Shown: positions 1-9,047 of the stretch, piece after piece
Layout: the number at the start of each line of letters is the position of its first letter
Position numbering within the stretch: the stretch's first letter is position 1
DNA from: Burkholderia sp. WP9
GTDB taxonomy: Bacteria; Pseudomonadota; Gammaproteobacteria; Burkholderiales; Burkholderiaceae
Direction: 5' to 3'
NCBI RefSeq assembly: GCF_900104795.1
Contig: NZ_FNTG01000001.1
Location: 3,844,001-3,908,000, forward strand
DNA: 64,000 bases
Translations under genes and position numbers: made by a program
Notes under the pieces: generated by a model
The model's input: the letters and a program-made list of their open reading frames with translations, nothing else
What the model was told of the DNA's origin: nothing
The model's database searches: none

Positions 1-1
1 G

Positions 2-292
2 ATGTTCTCGCAAGTGCTGCCCAACTGCACCGCACCGCTGATCGTGCAGGCTACGTTGGGCTTTTCGTCGGCGATTCTCGACGCCGCGGCGCTCGGCTTT
101 CTCGGCCTCGGTGTGCAACCGCCTTCGGCGGAGTGGGGCGCGATGCTGGCCTCGGCGCGTGACTACATCGACAGCGCATGGTGGATCGTCACGATGCCGG
201 GTCTGTCCATCCTGATCTCGGTGCTCGCGATCAATCTGCTCGGCGACGGGCTGCGCGACGCACTCGATCCCAAACTGAAAAGGATGGCGTAA
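2..292 (+). CDS. dppC: Dipeptide ABC transporter permease DppC, C-terminal part
   Basis: This is the last 96 codons of an inner-membrane permease of the peptide/nickel ABC importer family. The 5' part lies outside the window, so the first methionine seen is internal. The fragment opens at the LPN that ends the permease EAA loop, which contacts the ATPases. It then runs through two hydrophobic segments separated by the [14 protein letters not shown] loop typical of DppC/OppC, and ends with the usual [12 protein letters not shown] tail. The two following genes are the matching ATPases, so this is the distal half of a dpp operon. The substrate, dipeptide or another short peptide, cannot be fixed from this fragment. 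Confidence 0.88.
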   Translation: MFSQVLPNCTAPLIVQATLGFSSAILDAAALGFLGLGVQPPSAEWGAMLASARDYIDSAWWIVTMPGLSILISVLAINLLGDGLRDALDPKLKRMA

Positions 293-1380
293 TGAAACAG
301 CCCCCACACTCACTTCATTCGCTGCCCCCCGAGGGGGCAAGTCAGCACGCTTCGGGCGGCCGTGCGCGCGCTGACATGTCTAGCCTATTGACCATCCGCA
401 ATCTCGCGGTGGACTTCAACGGACTGCCCGCCGTCGACCGGATCAACCTCGATGTCGCGCCGGGCGAAGTGGTCGGCGTGGTCGGCGAATCGGGCTCGGG
501 CAAGAGCGTGACGATGATGGCGCTGATGGGCCTGATCGACGCGCCCGGCAAAGTGACGGCCGACGAAATCACCTTCAACGGCAAGAACCTGCTGAAGGCC
601 TCGGCGAAGGAACGCCGCAAGATCATCGGCAAAGATATCGCGATGGTGTTCCAGGACGCGCTGACCAGCCTGAATCCGAGCTACACGGTCGGCTATCAGA
701 TCAAGGAAGTGCTGAAGCTGCACGAAGGCTTGCGCGGCAGCGCGCTGGACAAGCGCGCTTTGGAACTGCTCGACCAGGTCGGCATTCCGGATGCGAAAAG
801 CCGTATCAGTTCGTTCCCGCATCAGATGTCGGGCGGCATGAACCAGCGCGTGATGATCGCGATGGCGATTGCCTGCAACCCGAAGCTGCTGATCGCCGAC
901 GAGCCGACCACCGCGCTCGACGTGACGATCCAGGCGCAGATCATGGAACTGCTGATCAAGCTGCAGAAGGAACGCGGCATGGCGCTCGTGCTGATTTCGC
1001 ACGATCTGGCGGTGGTGTCCGAGGTCGCGCAACGCGTCGCGGTCATGTACGCTGGCGAAGTGATCGAGACCAACCGGGTGCCGGACATCTTCGCCGCGCC
1101 GCATCATCCCTATACGGAAGCGTTGCTGGCGGCGATTCCCGAGCACAATGTCGGCGCCGTGCGGCTGGCGGCCCTGCCGGGCATGGTGCCGGGTCGCGAC
1201 GACCGTCCGAAGGGCTGTCTGTTCGCACCACGCTGCAAGTACGTGGTCGACGACTGCACCAAGGCGCGGCCCGCGCTCGCGCCGATGGAAGGTCACGCTG
1301 AGGTGGCGCGCGTGCGCTGCATCAAACCCCTGAACCTGAGCGGCGACGCCAACGTTCACACCCATGGAGGCGCACGATGA
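292..1380 (+). CDS. dppD: Dipeptide ABC transporter ATP-binding protein DppD
   Basis: This is the first of two ATPase subunits powering peptide uptake. It has Walker A GESGSGKS, an SGGMNQR signature, Walker B LLIADEP and the C-terminal cysteine-containing oligopeptide-transporter extension (GCLFAPRC). Two starts compete. The ATG at 292 overlaps the dppC stop as TAATG and has AAAGGA upstream. The ATG at 376 gives the usual family N-terminus (MSSLLTIRN) but has no ribosome binding site. I chose 292. It adds 28 residues ([10 protein letters not shown]...) that are encoded by a repeat-like DNA element rather than by family sequence. The gene overlaps dppF by four bases (ATGA), indicating translational coupling. 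Confidence 0.9.
   Translation: MKQPPHSLHSLPPEGASQHASGGRARADMSSLLTIRNLAVDFNGLPAVDRINLDVAPGEVVGVVGESGSGKSVTMMALMGLIDAPGKVTADEITFNGKNLLKASAKERRKIIGKDIAMVFQDALTSLNPSYTVGYQIKEVLKLHEGLRGSALDKRALELLDQVGIPDAKSRISSFPHQMSGGMNQRVMIAMAIACNPKLLIADEPTTALDVTIQAQIMELLIKLQKERGMALVLISHDLAVVSEVAQRVAVMYAGEVIETNRVPDIFAAPHHPYTEALLAAIPEHNVGAVRLAALPGMVPGRDDRPKGCLFAPRCKYVVDDCTKARPALAPMEGHAEVARVRCIKPLNLSGDANVHTHGGAR
301..375 (+). repeat. Dispersed GC-hairpin repeat between dppC and the dppD core
   Basis: This segment does not belong to the ATPase family sequence. It carries a hairpin with arms GCCCCC (324-329) and GGGGGC (333-338). The pattern of a C-run/CGA/G-run hairpin followed by a GC-rich tail resembles short intergenic repeats I know from Burkholderiales genomes. 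Here it sits directly downstream of the best ribosome binding site, so it would be read as the DppD leader peptide. Its identity as a genome-wide repeat is inference from memory. Confidence 0.5.
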
Positions 1381-2396
1381 ACGCAGTACTCGAAACGCGG
1401 CGCCAGTCGGACCATGCGGGCGACCACGTACTGGTCGCGGAGCAATTGGCGCGTTACTACACGGTTAAGCGCGGTCTGTTCGCCACCGGCACGGTGAAGG
1501 CGCTCAACGGCGTCTCGTTTGCGCTGGAGCGCGGCAAGACCCTGGCCGTGGTCGGTGAATCCGGCTGCGGCAAATCGACGCTCGCGCGTCAACTCACCAT
1601 GATCGAAGCGCCCAGCGCGGGCCGCTTGCTGATCGACGGTGAAGACGTGGCCGGCGCCGATCACGCGAAGATCGCCGCGCTGCGGCGGCGCGTGCAGATG
1701 GTGTTCCAGAACCCGTTTGCCTCGTTGAATCCGCGCAAGACCGTCGAGCAGACGTTGGGCGAGCCGCTCGCGATCAATACGCAACTGAGCCCGACCGAGC
1801 GCGCCGAGCGCATCGCGCAGATGATGCGCACCGTCGGCCTGCGTCCGGAACATGCGAAGCGCTATCCGCATATGTTCTCCGGCGGCCAGCGGCAGCGTGT
1901 GGCGATTGCGCGCGCGATGATTCTCGACCCGCAGATCGTCGTTGCCGACGAACCCGTGTCGGCGCTCGACGTCTCGATCCAGGCGCAGATTCTGAATCTG
2001 TTCATGGACCTGCAGCAGCAGTTCAAGACCAGCTACGTGTTCATCTCGCACAACCTCTCGGTGGTGGAGCATATCGCCGACGATGTGATGGTGATGTACT
2101 TCGGCGGCGTGGCGGAGCTCGGCGACAAGAAGCGCATTTTCTCGAAGCCGCGTCATCCGTACACGCGCGCGTTGATGTCGGCCACGCCTTCGATCTTCGA
2201 AGCGGATCGCTCGATCAAGATCAAGCTGCAAGGTGAAATGCCGTCGCCGCTGAATCCGCCGTCGGGCTGCACGTTCCATCAACGCTGCCCGTACGCGATC
2301 GACCGCTGCCGCAGTGAAGAACCGAAGCTGCGTGAAGTGGATGGCCGCCAGGTGTCGTGTCACCGCGCCGAGGAGGTGGGGGACATGGATGCCTGA
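1377..2396 (+). CDS. dppF: Dipeptide ABC transporter ATP-binding protein DppF
   Basis: This is the second ATPase of the peptide importer, 339 aa. It has Walker A GESGCGKS, signature SGGQRQR, Walker B IVVADEP followed by SALDVSIQ, and an H-loop (FISHNLSVV). It ends with the oligopeptide/dipeptide extension containing [11 protein letters not shown] and further cysteines. The start codon overlaps the dppD stop (ATGA). DppD and DppF form a heterodimer under the two permeases. The stop lies inside the start of the next gene, so the operon probably continues into the TraB/GumN-like gene. Confidence 0.93.
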   Translation: MNAVLETRRQSDHAGDHVLVAEQLARYYTVKRGLFATGTVKALNGVSFALERGKTLAVVGESGCGKSTLARQLTMIEAPSAGRLLIDGEDVAGADHAKIAALRRRVQMVFQNPFASLNPRKTVEQTLGEPLAINTQLSPTERAERIAQMMRTVGLRPEHAKRYPHMFSGGQRQRVAIARAMILDPQIVVADEPVSALDVSIQAQILNLFMDLQQQFKTSYVFISHNLSVVEHIADDVMVMYFGGVAELGDKKRIFSKPRHPYTRALMSATPSIFEADRSIKIKLQGEMPSPLNPPSGCTFHQRCPYAIDRCRSEEPKLREVDGRQVSCHRAEEVGDMDA

Positions 2397-3540
2397 TGGG
2401 TTGGCGGCGCGTCGTCTTGCGCGCCGCTTGCGTGATGGCGACCTTGGTGCTGCTTTCGCGCGGCGCTGGAGGGCGCGTGCACTGACCAGTGCCGCGCTCA
2501 TCGGCGTTTGTTCTGTCTTTCATCCAGGCACGACAGCAATCGGCGTCGCGCATGCCGCCGGCGCCGCCGCCAATACGCCCGCGCAGGCGGGGCGCCCGGC
2601 ACTGCCGGTGCCCAATATGCCGGCGCCGCCACGCGCCAGCTTGCCGGGTTTCAATCCGCCGCCCGCCTCGCCGGGCACTACGGCGAGCGGCCCGGTGCGC
2701 GCGCAGCCGGCGCGCATGCCGTTCTATGTCGCGACTCGCGGCACGATCACCCTCTACGTGCTGGGCACGCTGCACGTCGGCGACCCGGCTGACTACCCCG
2801 CCAATCAGCCCTTCCGCGCACCGATCCTCGGCGCACTGGCTGCCTCGCCGACGCTGGCGCTCGAACTCTCACCCGACGAACTGCTTGTTTCGCAAGATGA
2901 CGTTGCGAAGTACGGCGTCTGCCGGCGCGACTGTCTGCCCGGTCTGCTGCCCGAGCCTTTGTGGCACAAGCTGGCGCTTCGGCTGCGCGCTAACCCGGCG
3001 GCACTGGATGCCATCAAGAAAATGCGGCCCTGGCTCGCTTCGTTGCTGGTCGAAACCTACGATTCTTTGAGCGCCGGTCTGCAGACCGAGTACGGTTCGG
3101 AAGCGCAGTTACAGAACGTGTATATCCGCACGCGCGGCAAGATCGTCGGTCTCGAGACATTGCCGCAGCAGATGCGCGCATTCACGGGGCTGACGCTCGC
3201 GCAGCAGCGCGAGATGCTGGCGCAGGATCTGGTGCAGACACCGGCGGAAAACGTCGAGGACGTGCGGACCTTGCATCGCCTATGGCGTGTGGGCGATGCG
3301 GATGCAATCGCCGCCTGGCAGGCAGCGAAGTCCGAAAAGCTGGCGCGCGACAAGCGCATCTCCGATTCGATCGACAACAAGATCGTCTATGACCGCAACC
3401 GGCGCTTCGTGTCGCGAATGCTGCTGATCGCCGCGCCGAACAAGCCGGTGTTCGTGGCGATCGGCGCGCTGCATCTGGGTGGCCGCAAAGGCGTGCTGGA
3501 GCTTTTGCGGCAGCGCGGGTTCGTGGTGGAGGCGGGGTGA
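2389..3540 (+). CDS. TraB/GumN family protein, probably exported
   Basis: A 383-residue protein of the TraB/PrgY/GumN family. The family markers are the N-terminal YVLGTLHVGDP strand, about residues 120-130, and the C-terminal FVAIGALHLGG-KGVLELL block. Members are predicted to be metal-dependent hydrolases, but the substrate is not known. The start at 2389 has a strong upstream GAGGAGGTGGGGG and overlaps the dppF stop by 8 bp. The N-terminus is Arg-rich, then hydrophobic (ALTSAALIGVCSVF), then a Pro/Ala-rich linker, which suggests export or a membrane anchor. Linkage to the dpp operon may be positional only. Confidence 0.8.
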   Translation: MPDGLAARRLARRLRDGDLGAAFARRWRARALTSAALIGVCSVFHPGTTAIGVAHAAGAAANTPAQAGRPALPVPNMPAPPRASLPGFNPPPASPGTTASGPVRAQPARMPFYVATRGTITLYVLGTLHVGDPADYPANQPFRAPILGALAASPTLALELSPDELLVSQDDVAKYGVCRRDCLPGLLPEPLWHKLALRLRANPAALDAIKKMRPWLASLLVETYDSLSAGLQTEYGSEAQLQNVYIRTRGKIVGLETLPQQMRAFTGLTLAQQREMLAQDLVQTPAENVEDVRTLHRLWRVGDADAIAAWQAAKSEKLARDKRISDSIDNKIVYDRNRRFVSRMLLIAAPNKPVFVAIGALHLGGRKGVLELLRQRGFVVEAG

Positions 3541-3557
3541 GGCGTCGCCGGACGTTG

Positions 3558-3920
3558 TTATGGCGCGGGGTCGATGGCGCTAATGACCCGCGCGACGATT
3601 TCGTCAGCGGTGACCTTGTCGAGCGTCTCGATGTAGCGGGCTGAGCCTGCGCTCACACGTGCGTCGATGTCGAAAGTGCGAACCTGATTGCAGACTGCGA
3701 CGCCGCTCGTGTCGTGCCCAGAGATCGGAACCGCAAGTCCGACGTTGCGGGTGAAACTCCCCGCGCTGGTGATGGGCACGGTCATGCAAACGCCCAACAC
3801 ATTGATCTCGCCAGGTGTGATGACGACGAAACGGTGCCTGTCTTTCCTTTCGCGGCCTGCTACCGGATTGGGATCGATCCAGTATACGTCGCCGCGTCGT
3901 GGTGCATTGCGTTTTGCCAT
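3558..3920 (-). CDS. MazF/PemK-like toxin (endoribonuclease)
   Basis: A 120-residue protein of the MazF/PemK/ChpB family, which cleaves mRNA at short sequences. It shows the family's opening RRGDVYWIDPNP strand, the R(H/F)VVITP core and TVPITS. It also has the central SGVAVCNQVRTFDI segment, in which the Q-V-R-x-x-D element is typical of active toxins, and the C-terminal LDKVT-EI helix. The start overlaps the antitoxin stop as TAATG, the usual coupling of antitoxin then toxin. It is intact as far as I can see. The upstream antitoxin carries a frameshift, described in its own entry. Confidence 0.85.
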   Translation of the reverse strand: MAKRNAPRRGDVYWIDPNPVAGRERKDRHRFVVITPGEINVLGVCMTVPITSAGSFTRNVGLAVPISGHDTSGVAVCNQVRTFDIDARVSAGSARYIETLDKVTADEIVARVISAIDPAP

Positions 3921-4185
3921 TAGCCAAGCTCGCGTCCGACCGACCCGCCATCGCGCGCCCACGCTGTGTCTGCATTCAATTCGGCAATGCTTTCAGAGCC
4001 CTCGAGTATTTCGGCTAGCGAGTAGCGCCTACGCGCTGAAGCAAGCGGCCGCGCAATTAATTGTCCGTCTGCGACGTCGAGAGTCATCTGGTCGCCCGCA
4101 TCGACGTGAAGAAGCTTGAGAAGCGCTGGTGGAATCGTCATCACCAGGGCGCCCCCTGGCGGCGAATTTTCGATATGACAGCCAT
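3920..4185 (-). pseudogene. MazE/ChpS-like antitoxin, frameshifted
   Basis: The AbrB/MazE-type antitoxin expected upstream of the toxin. Reading begins at ATG 4185 as MAVISKIRRQG, the normal family N-terminus. It leaves frame after the glutamine and reaches a stop four codons later. The rest (GALVMTIPPALLKLL, VGRELG at the end) continues in another frame to the TAA at 3920. The break falls in a run of five G on the coding strand (plus-strand C at 4152-4156). Six G would restore QGGALVMTIPP. Causes could be a real mutation, a slippage-prone tract giving some in-frame product, or a sequencing error. An intact toxin beside a dead antitoxin would be expected to be harmful. Confidence 0.8.
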
Positions 4186-4298
4186 GATCTCGTTTCCTGT
4201 CGGCGATGAGCTGTCGATGTGCAACAAATGTGGCATATTTTCGTGGCTTACCGGACCGTGTGTCACCGCGCCAAAATCTGTCCAACTTTGAAATTTGC

Positions 4299-6104
4299 TC
4301 ATTGAGCCTCCTTCTTTAGAGCTTGCGTCACTTCTTCAACCACCGGCATCCAATCCCCCAATACCGCTTGCCGGAACAACCTCATCCCCGGATACCAGGG
4401 CGAGTCGCTGCGCGCTTCCAACCAGCGCCAATCGGGATTGGCGGGCAGCAGTAACCACACCGGTTTGCCCAACGCGCCGGCCAGATGCGCGACGCCGGTG
4501 TCCACGGCAATCACCAGATCGAGATTCATGATCAGCGCGGCCGTGTCTTCGAAGCTGTTCAGCGCGGCGGTGAAATCGTTGGCACGGAAAGCCGGCGACG
4601 CGTCGGCCAACTGCGCATGCGCCGGGCCCTTTTGCAGCGCGTACCAGGCGACGTTCTCCGCCTCGCTGAGCGGGCTCAGGTCGGCGAGCGTCGTCGACCG
4701 ATAGCGGTCGTTGCCGAATGTGGGACTGCCGGCCCAGACAAGGCCCACCTTTCGCTTCGATTCATTAGCCGTACCGAGCCGTTTGCGCCACGCTTTCGTC
4801 TTCGCCTTGTCGGCGAACAGGTAGGGCACGTCCGCGGGAAGGGTTGAGAGATCCAGGTCAAGACAGGACGGCACGCTCATCATCGGCACCCAGAAATCGT
4901 ACTCACCGTCGGGCTTGCCGCTGTACGCGCGGTGTATGCCCGCCATACGCCCGACCAAAGGCAGCAGAGCCTCGCGCACGCAGAGGTCGACGATTGCGCC
5001 GCGCTGCGCGAGCACGCTTGCAAAGCGCAGGAACTGGAAGTGGTCGCCGAAACCCTGCTCGCCGACCAGCAGCAGGCGACGCCCTTCGAGCGGCTCGCCC
5101 CGCCATTCGGTCACGCCCGGCACCGCGATCGCGTCGTAGTCGTTCTTGCGCCAGCGCAGCGCGAATTCAGCCCAGCCTTCCTTGTAGTCGCCACGCTTGA
5201 GCAACAGCCACGCGAGATTCTGATGCGCGTCGGCGTAATGCGGATCGTGCGCGAGCGCCCGCCGATAGAAACCTTCCTCTTCGTCGAGGCGCCCTTGAGC
5301 GCCGATCGAGCCGCCCAGACACACCAGGTGAGTCGGAATCGGTTTGAGTGCGACCGCGCGCCGGTAATGCGATTCGGCGCCGGCATAGTCGCCGAGCTTG
5401 CCGATCAGGCTGCCCAGATTCACGTGCGCCTCCGCGTAATTCGCACGCAGCGCCAAGGCTTGCTTGAAGCTGGCGATCGCCGCGCCGTGGTCGCCTTGCG
5501 CCTGGTACGTGTTTCCCGCGCTGAAGTGTGCTTCCGCGGAGGTCGGATCGAGCGACAGGACGTGGCGATAGCACGCGAGCGCTTCGTCGAAACGGGCGAG
5601 CTTGTTCAGCGCCGTGCCGAGGTTCAGATGCGCGTCGATCAGCGCGGGGTTCGATGCCAGCGCCAACCGGTAGTGCTCGATCGCTTCGAGGAAGGCGCCT
5701 TGCGCTTGCAGCGCGACGCCGAAGTTGTTGTGCGCGTCGGCGAAATCTGGCTGGAGTTGCAGTGCCTGGTCGTAGCAGATCATCGCTTCGTCGAGATGGC
5801 CGAGCGCGGCGGCCACGAGTCCGCGGTTGCTCCAGCAGGCGGCATCGTGCCGGTCGAGTTTGAGCGCGCGGCTCATCAGGCCGGCGGCGGTGTCGTGGTT
5901 GCCGCGTTGATAGTGCAGCACGCCGAAGTAGTGCAAGGCTCCCGTATGGGCGCCATCGAGCGTGAGCGCCTCGCGATAAAACGATTCGGCCGTGTCGAGC
6001 CGACCGGCCTGGTGCGCTTCGAGCGCGGCGTCGATCAATGCGGTGAGATAGGCGGTGGGTGGCGGAGCGGCGTGCGTGCGCTCAGGCTGCGATTGATGTT
6101 CCAT
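4299..6104 (-). CDS. TPR-repeat protein with C-terminal glycosyltransferase-like domain
   Basis: About 600 residues. The N-terminal two thirds is a run of roughly nine tetratricopeptide repeats (for example the LDEAMICYDQALQLQPDFAD unit). The C-terminal third holds GEQGFGDHFQFLRFA, KVGLVWAGSP and VIAVDTGVAHLAGALGKPVWLLL, the heptosyltransferase/GT9-GT41-like signature found at the end of many proteobacterial TPR proteins. It could glycosylate proteins or surface glycans, but the acceptor is unknown. The start is uncertain. ATG 6104 has GCAGG upstream, while the frame is open to an ATG at 6170 without a clear binding site. It is transcribed alone and converges on nothing nearby. Confidence 0.8.
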   Translation of the reverse strand: MEHQSQPERTHAAPPPTAYLTALIDAALEAHQAGRLDTAESFYREALTLDGAHTGALHYFGVLHYQRGNHDTAAGLMSRALKLDRHDAACWSNRGLVAAALGHLDEAMICYDQALQLQPDFADAHNNFGVALQAQGAFLEAIEHYRLALASNPALIDAHLNLGTALNKLARFDEALACYRHVLSLDPTSAEAHFSAGNTYQAQGDHGAAIASFKQALALRANYAEAHVNLGSLIGKLGDYAGAESHYRRAVALKPIPTHLVCLGGSIGAQGRLDEEEGFYRRALAHDPHYADAHQNLAWLLLKRGDYKEGWAEFALRWRKNDYDAIAVPGVTEWRGEPLEGRRLLLVGEQGFGDHFQFLRFASVLAQRGAIVDLCVREALLPLVGRMAGIHRAYSGKPDGEYDFWVPMMSVPSCLDLDLSTLPADVPYLFADKAKTKAWRKRLGTANESKRKVGLVWAGSPTFGNDRYRSTTLADLSPLSEAENVAWYALQKGPAHAQLADASPAFRANDFTAALNSFEDTAALIMNLDLVIAVDTGVAHLAGALGKPVWLLLPANPDWRWLEARSDSPWYPGMRLFRQAVLGDWMPVVEEVTQALKKEAQ

Positions 6105-6255
6105 GGAGACCTGCGGGAGAGCGACGGCAGTGCGTGCTGCGTGAGCCGGCGCATGTGGATGGGAGACCATCCAGCATCGTAGAGTTGCCGCTCGTTTCCC
6201 GACGATCGGACGCTTCCTAATTCGGTTGCATCCATGTCGTGCAGTGTGACCATTT

Positions 6256-6300
6256 CACTGACGCATCGCAGAAAAATCCTGCGATGCGTCAGTGTTTATT
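6256..6300 (-). terminator. Perfect 16-bp inverted repeat, likely terminator of the 5-oxoproline cluster
   Basis: Arms 6256-6271 and 6279-6294 are perfectly complementary with a 7-base loop. The hairpin lies 26 bp after the end of the minus-strand DUF979 gene. A T-rich stretch follows on the plus strand side but not on the minus strand side, so it may act as a stable 3' end or a Rho-assisted terminator instead of a textbook intrinsic one. Confidence 0.55.
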
Positions 6301-6319
6301 GATTGCTGAAGAAAAAGTC

Positions 6320-7276
6320 CTACAAGAACATCAGGAAATTCAGCAGGAAGATATTCACGACCAGCAAGGTCAGCGCGGTCGGGATCTGCACTTTGATCAC
6401 GGCGTTCTTATCGGGCAATTCCAGCAGCGCGGCCGGCACCATGTTGAAGTTCGCGGCCATCGGCGTCATCAGCGTGCCGCAGTAGCCCGAGAACATGCCG
6501 ATCGCGACCATCACCGCCGGATTGCCGTGGAACACGCCCACCAGAATCGGCACGCCGACGCCGCCCGTCATCACCGGGAACGCGGCGAAGCCGTTGCCCA
6601 TCACCATGGTGAAGAGCGCCATGCCGATGCAGTACACGGCCACCGCAATGAAACGATAGTCGAGGCTGATGTAGGCCGTGGTCACGTGTGCGACGGCCTT
6701 GCCGACCCCGGCGTCCGAGAACACGAGGCCGAGCATGCCGAGCATCTGCGGCAGCACTGCTGCCCACGACAACGCATCGACCAGCCGGCGCGTTTCCTTC
6801 ATCGACTGGCCGACGGTGTCGCGCGTCATTACGCAGGCAATCGCGAGCGCGATCACGCAGCCGATCCCGAAACCGATCAGCGTGACGTTGGCCTTCTCGA
6901 TCAGCGGTACGCCGCCGAACACCAGATGGCTCGCCGAGAGCGTGATGATCACGGTGACGACCGGAATCGTCAGCGCGGGCACGAACAGCTTGTTGCGAAG
7001 ACGCGCGGCGCTGGCCATGCGCGCTTCGAGCGACAGCACTTTCGGCTTGGCCGCGGTCACGCCGCCGAAGCCGGCAATCAGCGCCATCACGATGACGAGC
7101 ACACCGACCACGGCCGGCGGCAGCTTGTCGCCGATCAGGAAGATCAGCGCGTAGAGAATCCAGAAACCGCCGGCCGTGAAACGGCGTGGGTGATCCTTGT
7201 CCGTGACGATCATGCCGCCGACAACGAGCAGCACCACGCCCAACAGCCAGAACAGATAGGTGATCGAGAGCGTCAT
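6320..7276 (-). CDS. DUF979 membrane protein, putative 5-oxoproline transporter component
   Basis: A 318-residue integral membrane protein with about ten hydrophobic segments. The first is LFWLLGVVLLVVGGMIV and the last ends LNFLMFL. It belongs to the DUF979 family. DUF969 and DUF979 genes are known to travel together with the prokaryotic 5-oxoprolinase genes pxpABC and are thought to form a transporter for 5-oxoproline or a related compound. Here it overlaps the DUF969 gene by four bases (ATGA) and ends the cluster. The transport role is inferred from neighbourhood, not from a motif. Confidence 0.82.
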   Translation of the reverse strand: MTLSITYLFWLLGVVLLVVGGMIVTDKDHPRRFTAGGFWILYALIFLIGDKLPPAVVGVLVIVMALIAGFGGVTAAKPKVLSLEARMASAARLRNKLFVPALTIPVVTVIITLSASHLVFGGVPLIEKANVTLIGFGIGCVIALAIACVMTRDTVGQSMKETRRLVDALSWAAVLPQMLGMLGLVFSDAGVGKAVAHVTTAYISLDYRFIAVAVYCIGMALFTMVMGNGFAAFPVMTGGVGVPILVGVFHGNPAVMVAIGMFSGYCGTLMTPMAANFNMVPAALLELPDKNAVIKVQIPTALTLLVVNIFLLNFLMFL

Positions 7277-8022
7277 GCCTGGTCTCCTGCGGCGGATTGT
7301 TTCGGCGAAACGGCAGCCTGGCTCGCCGCGGCGTTGCCGCGCAGTTCGCGTTCGAGTTTGCGGTCGAGCAGATACAGGCGGAAGCCGTGAATGATGAACG
7401 CGCAGATGGCGGTCGGAATGCCCCACACGGCGACGTGAATCGGCTCGACGATGATTCCCGCTTCCTTCAGGAAGGTGGTCATCAGCACGATCGCGCCGAA
7501 CGCCACGAAAATGTCCTCGCCGAAGAAGAGCCCCACGTTGTCGGTCGCGGCGGAGAACGCGCGCAATTTGAAGCGCACGGCGTCGCTGATCTTGCCGAAG
7601 CGGGTTTCGGTCGCGCCTTCGGCCATCGGCGCGATCAGCGGACGCACCATTTGCGGATGGCCGCCGAGTCCGGTCAGGCCGACCGCCGCGGTCAGTTCGC
7701 GCACCAGCAGATAGACGATCAGAAGACGCCCGGCGGTCGCGGCCTTGATGCCGCCGATCCACGCTTGCGCGCGTTCACGCAGTCCGTGCCGTTCGAGCAG
7801 ACCGATCACGGCCAGCGGCAGCAGAATGATCAACGGGATATTGCGGGTCTTGATAAAACCGGTGCCGATCTCGGCAAGAATCTTTTCAGGCGGGAAGTGC
7901 GCGGCGAGGCCCGTGATAATCGCGGCGACCGCCACGATCAGCATCGGATTGAACCGCAATAAAAAGCCGACGATGATGACGGCCACGCCAATGAGCGGCC
8001 ATAGACTGACTGTTGTCTGCAT
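7273..8022 (-). CDS. DUF969 membrane protein, putative 5-oxoproline transporter component
   Basis: A 249-residue membrane protein of the DUF969 family. It has N-terminal hydrophobic helices (LWPLIGVAVIIVGFLL, LIVAVAAIITGLA) and the conserved stretch RELTAAVGLTGLGGHPQMVRPLIAPMAE. I chose ATG 8022 because GGAG lies seven bases upstream. An earlier ATG in frame lacks a binding site. It is coupled to the DUF979 gene by ATGA and lies 253 bp after pxpA. The two proteins probably work as one transporter feeding the PxpABC enzyme. Confidence 0.82.
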   Translation of the reverse strand: MQTTVSLWPLIGVAVIIVGFLLRFNPMLIVAVAAIITGLAAHFPPEKILAEIGTGFIKTRNIPLIILLPLAVIGLLERHGLRERAQAWIGGIKAATAGRLLIVYLLVRELTAAVGLTGLGGHPQMVRPLIAPMAEGATETRFGKISDAVRFKLRAFSAATDNVGLFFGEDIFVAFGAIVLMTTFLKEAGIIVEPIHVAVWGIPTAICAFIIHGFRLYLLDRKLERELRGNAAASQAAVSPKQSAAGDQA

Positions 8023-8196
8023 CTGGATCTCCAAACAGGGTTTCAACCTTGCCGCTTGTGACGGCTAACGTGGGCCGGCGTCCGGTGGTCCGGGCGCCGT
8101 CTTGTTGCGACGGCTCTTGATGGCCGCCTCTGCTTCGAACTACACCTGCACCTGCTGATCGACTGCGGGTACTGCTATGCGCCCTGTACCTGGCAA

Positions 8197-8219
8197 ACGC
8201 CCCGCATGAAGCGGGGCGT
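8197..8219 (-). repeat. Inverted repeat between pxpA and the DUF969 gene
   Basis: ACGCCCCGC and GCGGGGCGT form a 9-bp perfect stem with a 5-base loop inside the 253-bp gap between pxpA and the DUF969 gene. There is no T-run on the minus strand. It may be an attenuator or mRNA-stability element that separates enzyme from transporter expression. I see no gene in the rest of the gap. Confidence 0.4.
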
Positions 8220-8275
8220 GGGAAAGGTGCAGAAGGTTTGAATCGCGCTAATCCGGCTCGCGTTTCGGCCGACGC

Positions 8276-9028
8276 TCAGGCGCGGGCGGCGACTGCCGCA
8301 TGGACTTCGATGCCGGCGTCCCGCAGCGCGCCACGAATGCGCCGCGCGAACGCCAGCGCATGCGGACCGTCCCCGTGCAGGCAAATGGTCTGCGCGTTCA
8401 GCGGCACCCATTGGCCGTCCACGGCCTGCACGCGTTGCTCGCGAATCATGGTGAGCGTGCGCGCCAGCACTTCGTCTTCGTCGTCGAGCAGCGCGCCGGG
8501 TTCTTTGCGCGGCACCAGCGAACCGTCAGCGCGATAGCCGCGATCGGCGAAGACTTCCTCGATCGCGGTGAGGCCCGCGTTGCGCGCGGCCGTTACGAGT
8601 CCGCTGTTGGCCAGCGCGAACACCGCCACCGACGGATCGAAATCGTGCACCGCCGAGACGATCGCGTCGGCGATCCTGTCATCGCGCGCGGCCTGGTTGT
8701 ACAGCGCGCCGTGCGGCTTGACGTGCGCAATGCGCCCGCCCTCCGCCTGGGCGATCGCCGAGAGTGCGCCGAGCTGGTACAACACGCCCGCGTAAATCTC
8801 GTTGGCCGGCAAATCCATTTCCTTGCGGCCGAAATTTTCCGGATCGTTGAAGCTTGGATGCGCGCCGATCGACACGCCTTTCTGCACCGCCCAGCGCACG
8901 CAGTCGTGCATCGCATTGGCGCCGCCCGCGTGCCAGCCGCACGCGATATTCGCCGAGCTGACGAGGTCCAGCAGCGCCTCGTCGGACCCGCTGCCTTCGC
9001 CGAGGTCGGCGTTCAAATCGATTTCCAT
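8276..9028 (-). CDS. pxpA: 5-oxoprolinase subunit PxpA (LamB/YcsF family)
   Basis: A 250-residue protein of the LamB/YcsF family. With PxpB and PxpC it forms the ATP-dependent 5-oxoprolinase that opens pyroglutamate to glutamate. Family hallmarks are the first block DLNADLGEG (residues 4-12), [12 protein letters not shown] near residue 30, [18 protein letters not shown] near residue 105 and the late [12 protein letters not shown]. The ATG at 9028 follows AGGGGAACTCC, a good ribosome binding site. It is the third gene after pxpB and pxpC. Confidence 0.93.
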   Translation of the reverse strand: MEIDLNADLGEGSGSDEALLDLVSSANIACGWHAGGANAMHDCVRWAVQKGVSIGAHPSFNDPENFGRKEMDLPANEIYAGVLYQLGALSAIAQAEGGRIAHVKPHGALYNQAARDDRIADAIVSAVHDFDPSVAVFALANSGLVTAARNAGLTAIEEVFADRGYRADGSLVPRKEPGALLDDEDEVLARTLTMIREQRVQAVDGQWVPLNAQTICLHGDGPHALAFARRIRGALRDAGIEVHAAVAARA

Positions 9029-9047
9029 GGAGTTCCCCTACTCAGTA

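Noticed and set aside
385..1365. Long minus-strand frame antisense to dppD
   Set aside because: Low-complexity His/Arg/Asp-rich translation typical of antisense frames in GC-rich genes, with no binding site or family. Similar antisense frames at 12289-14079, 20090-22417, 22537-24807 and 61743-63140 were dropped for the same reason.
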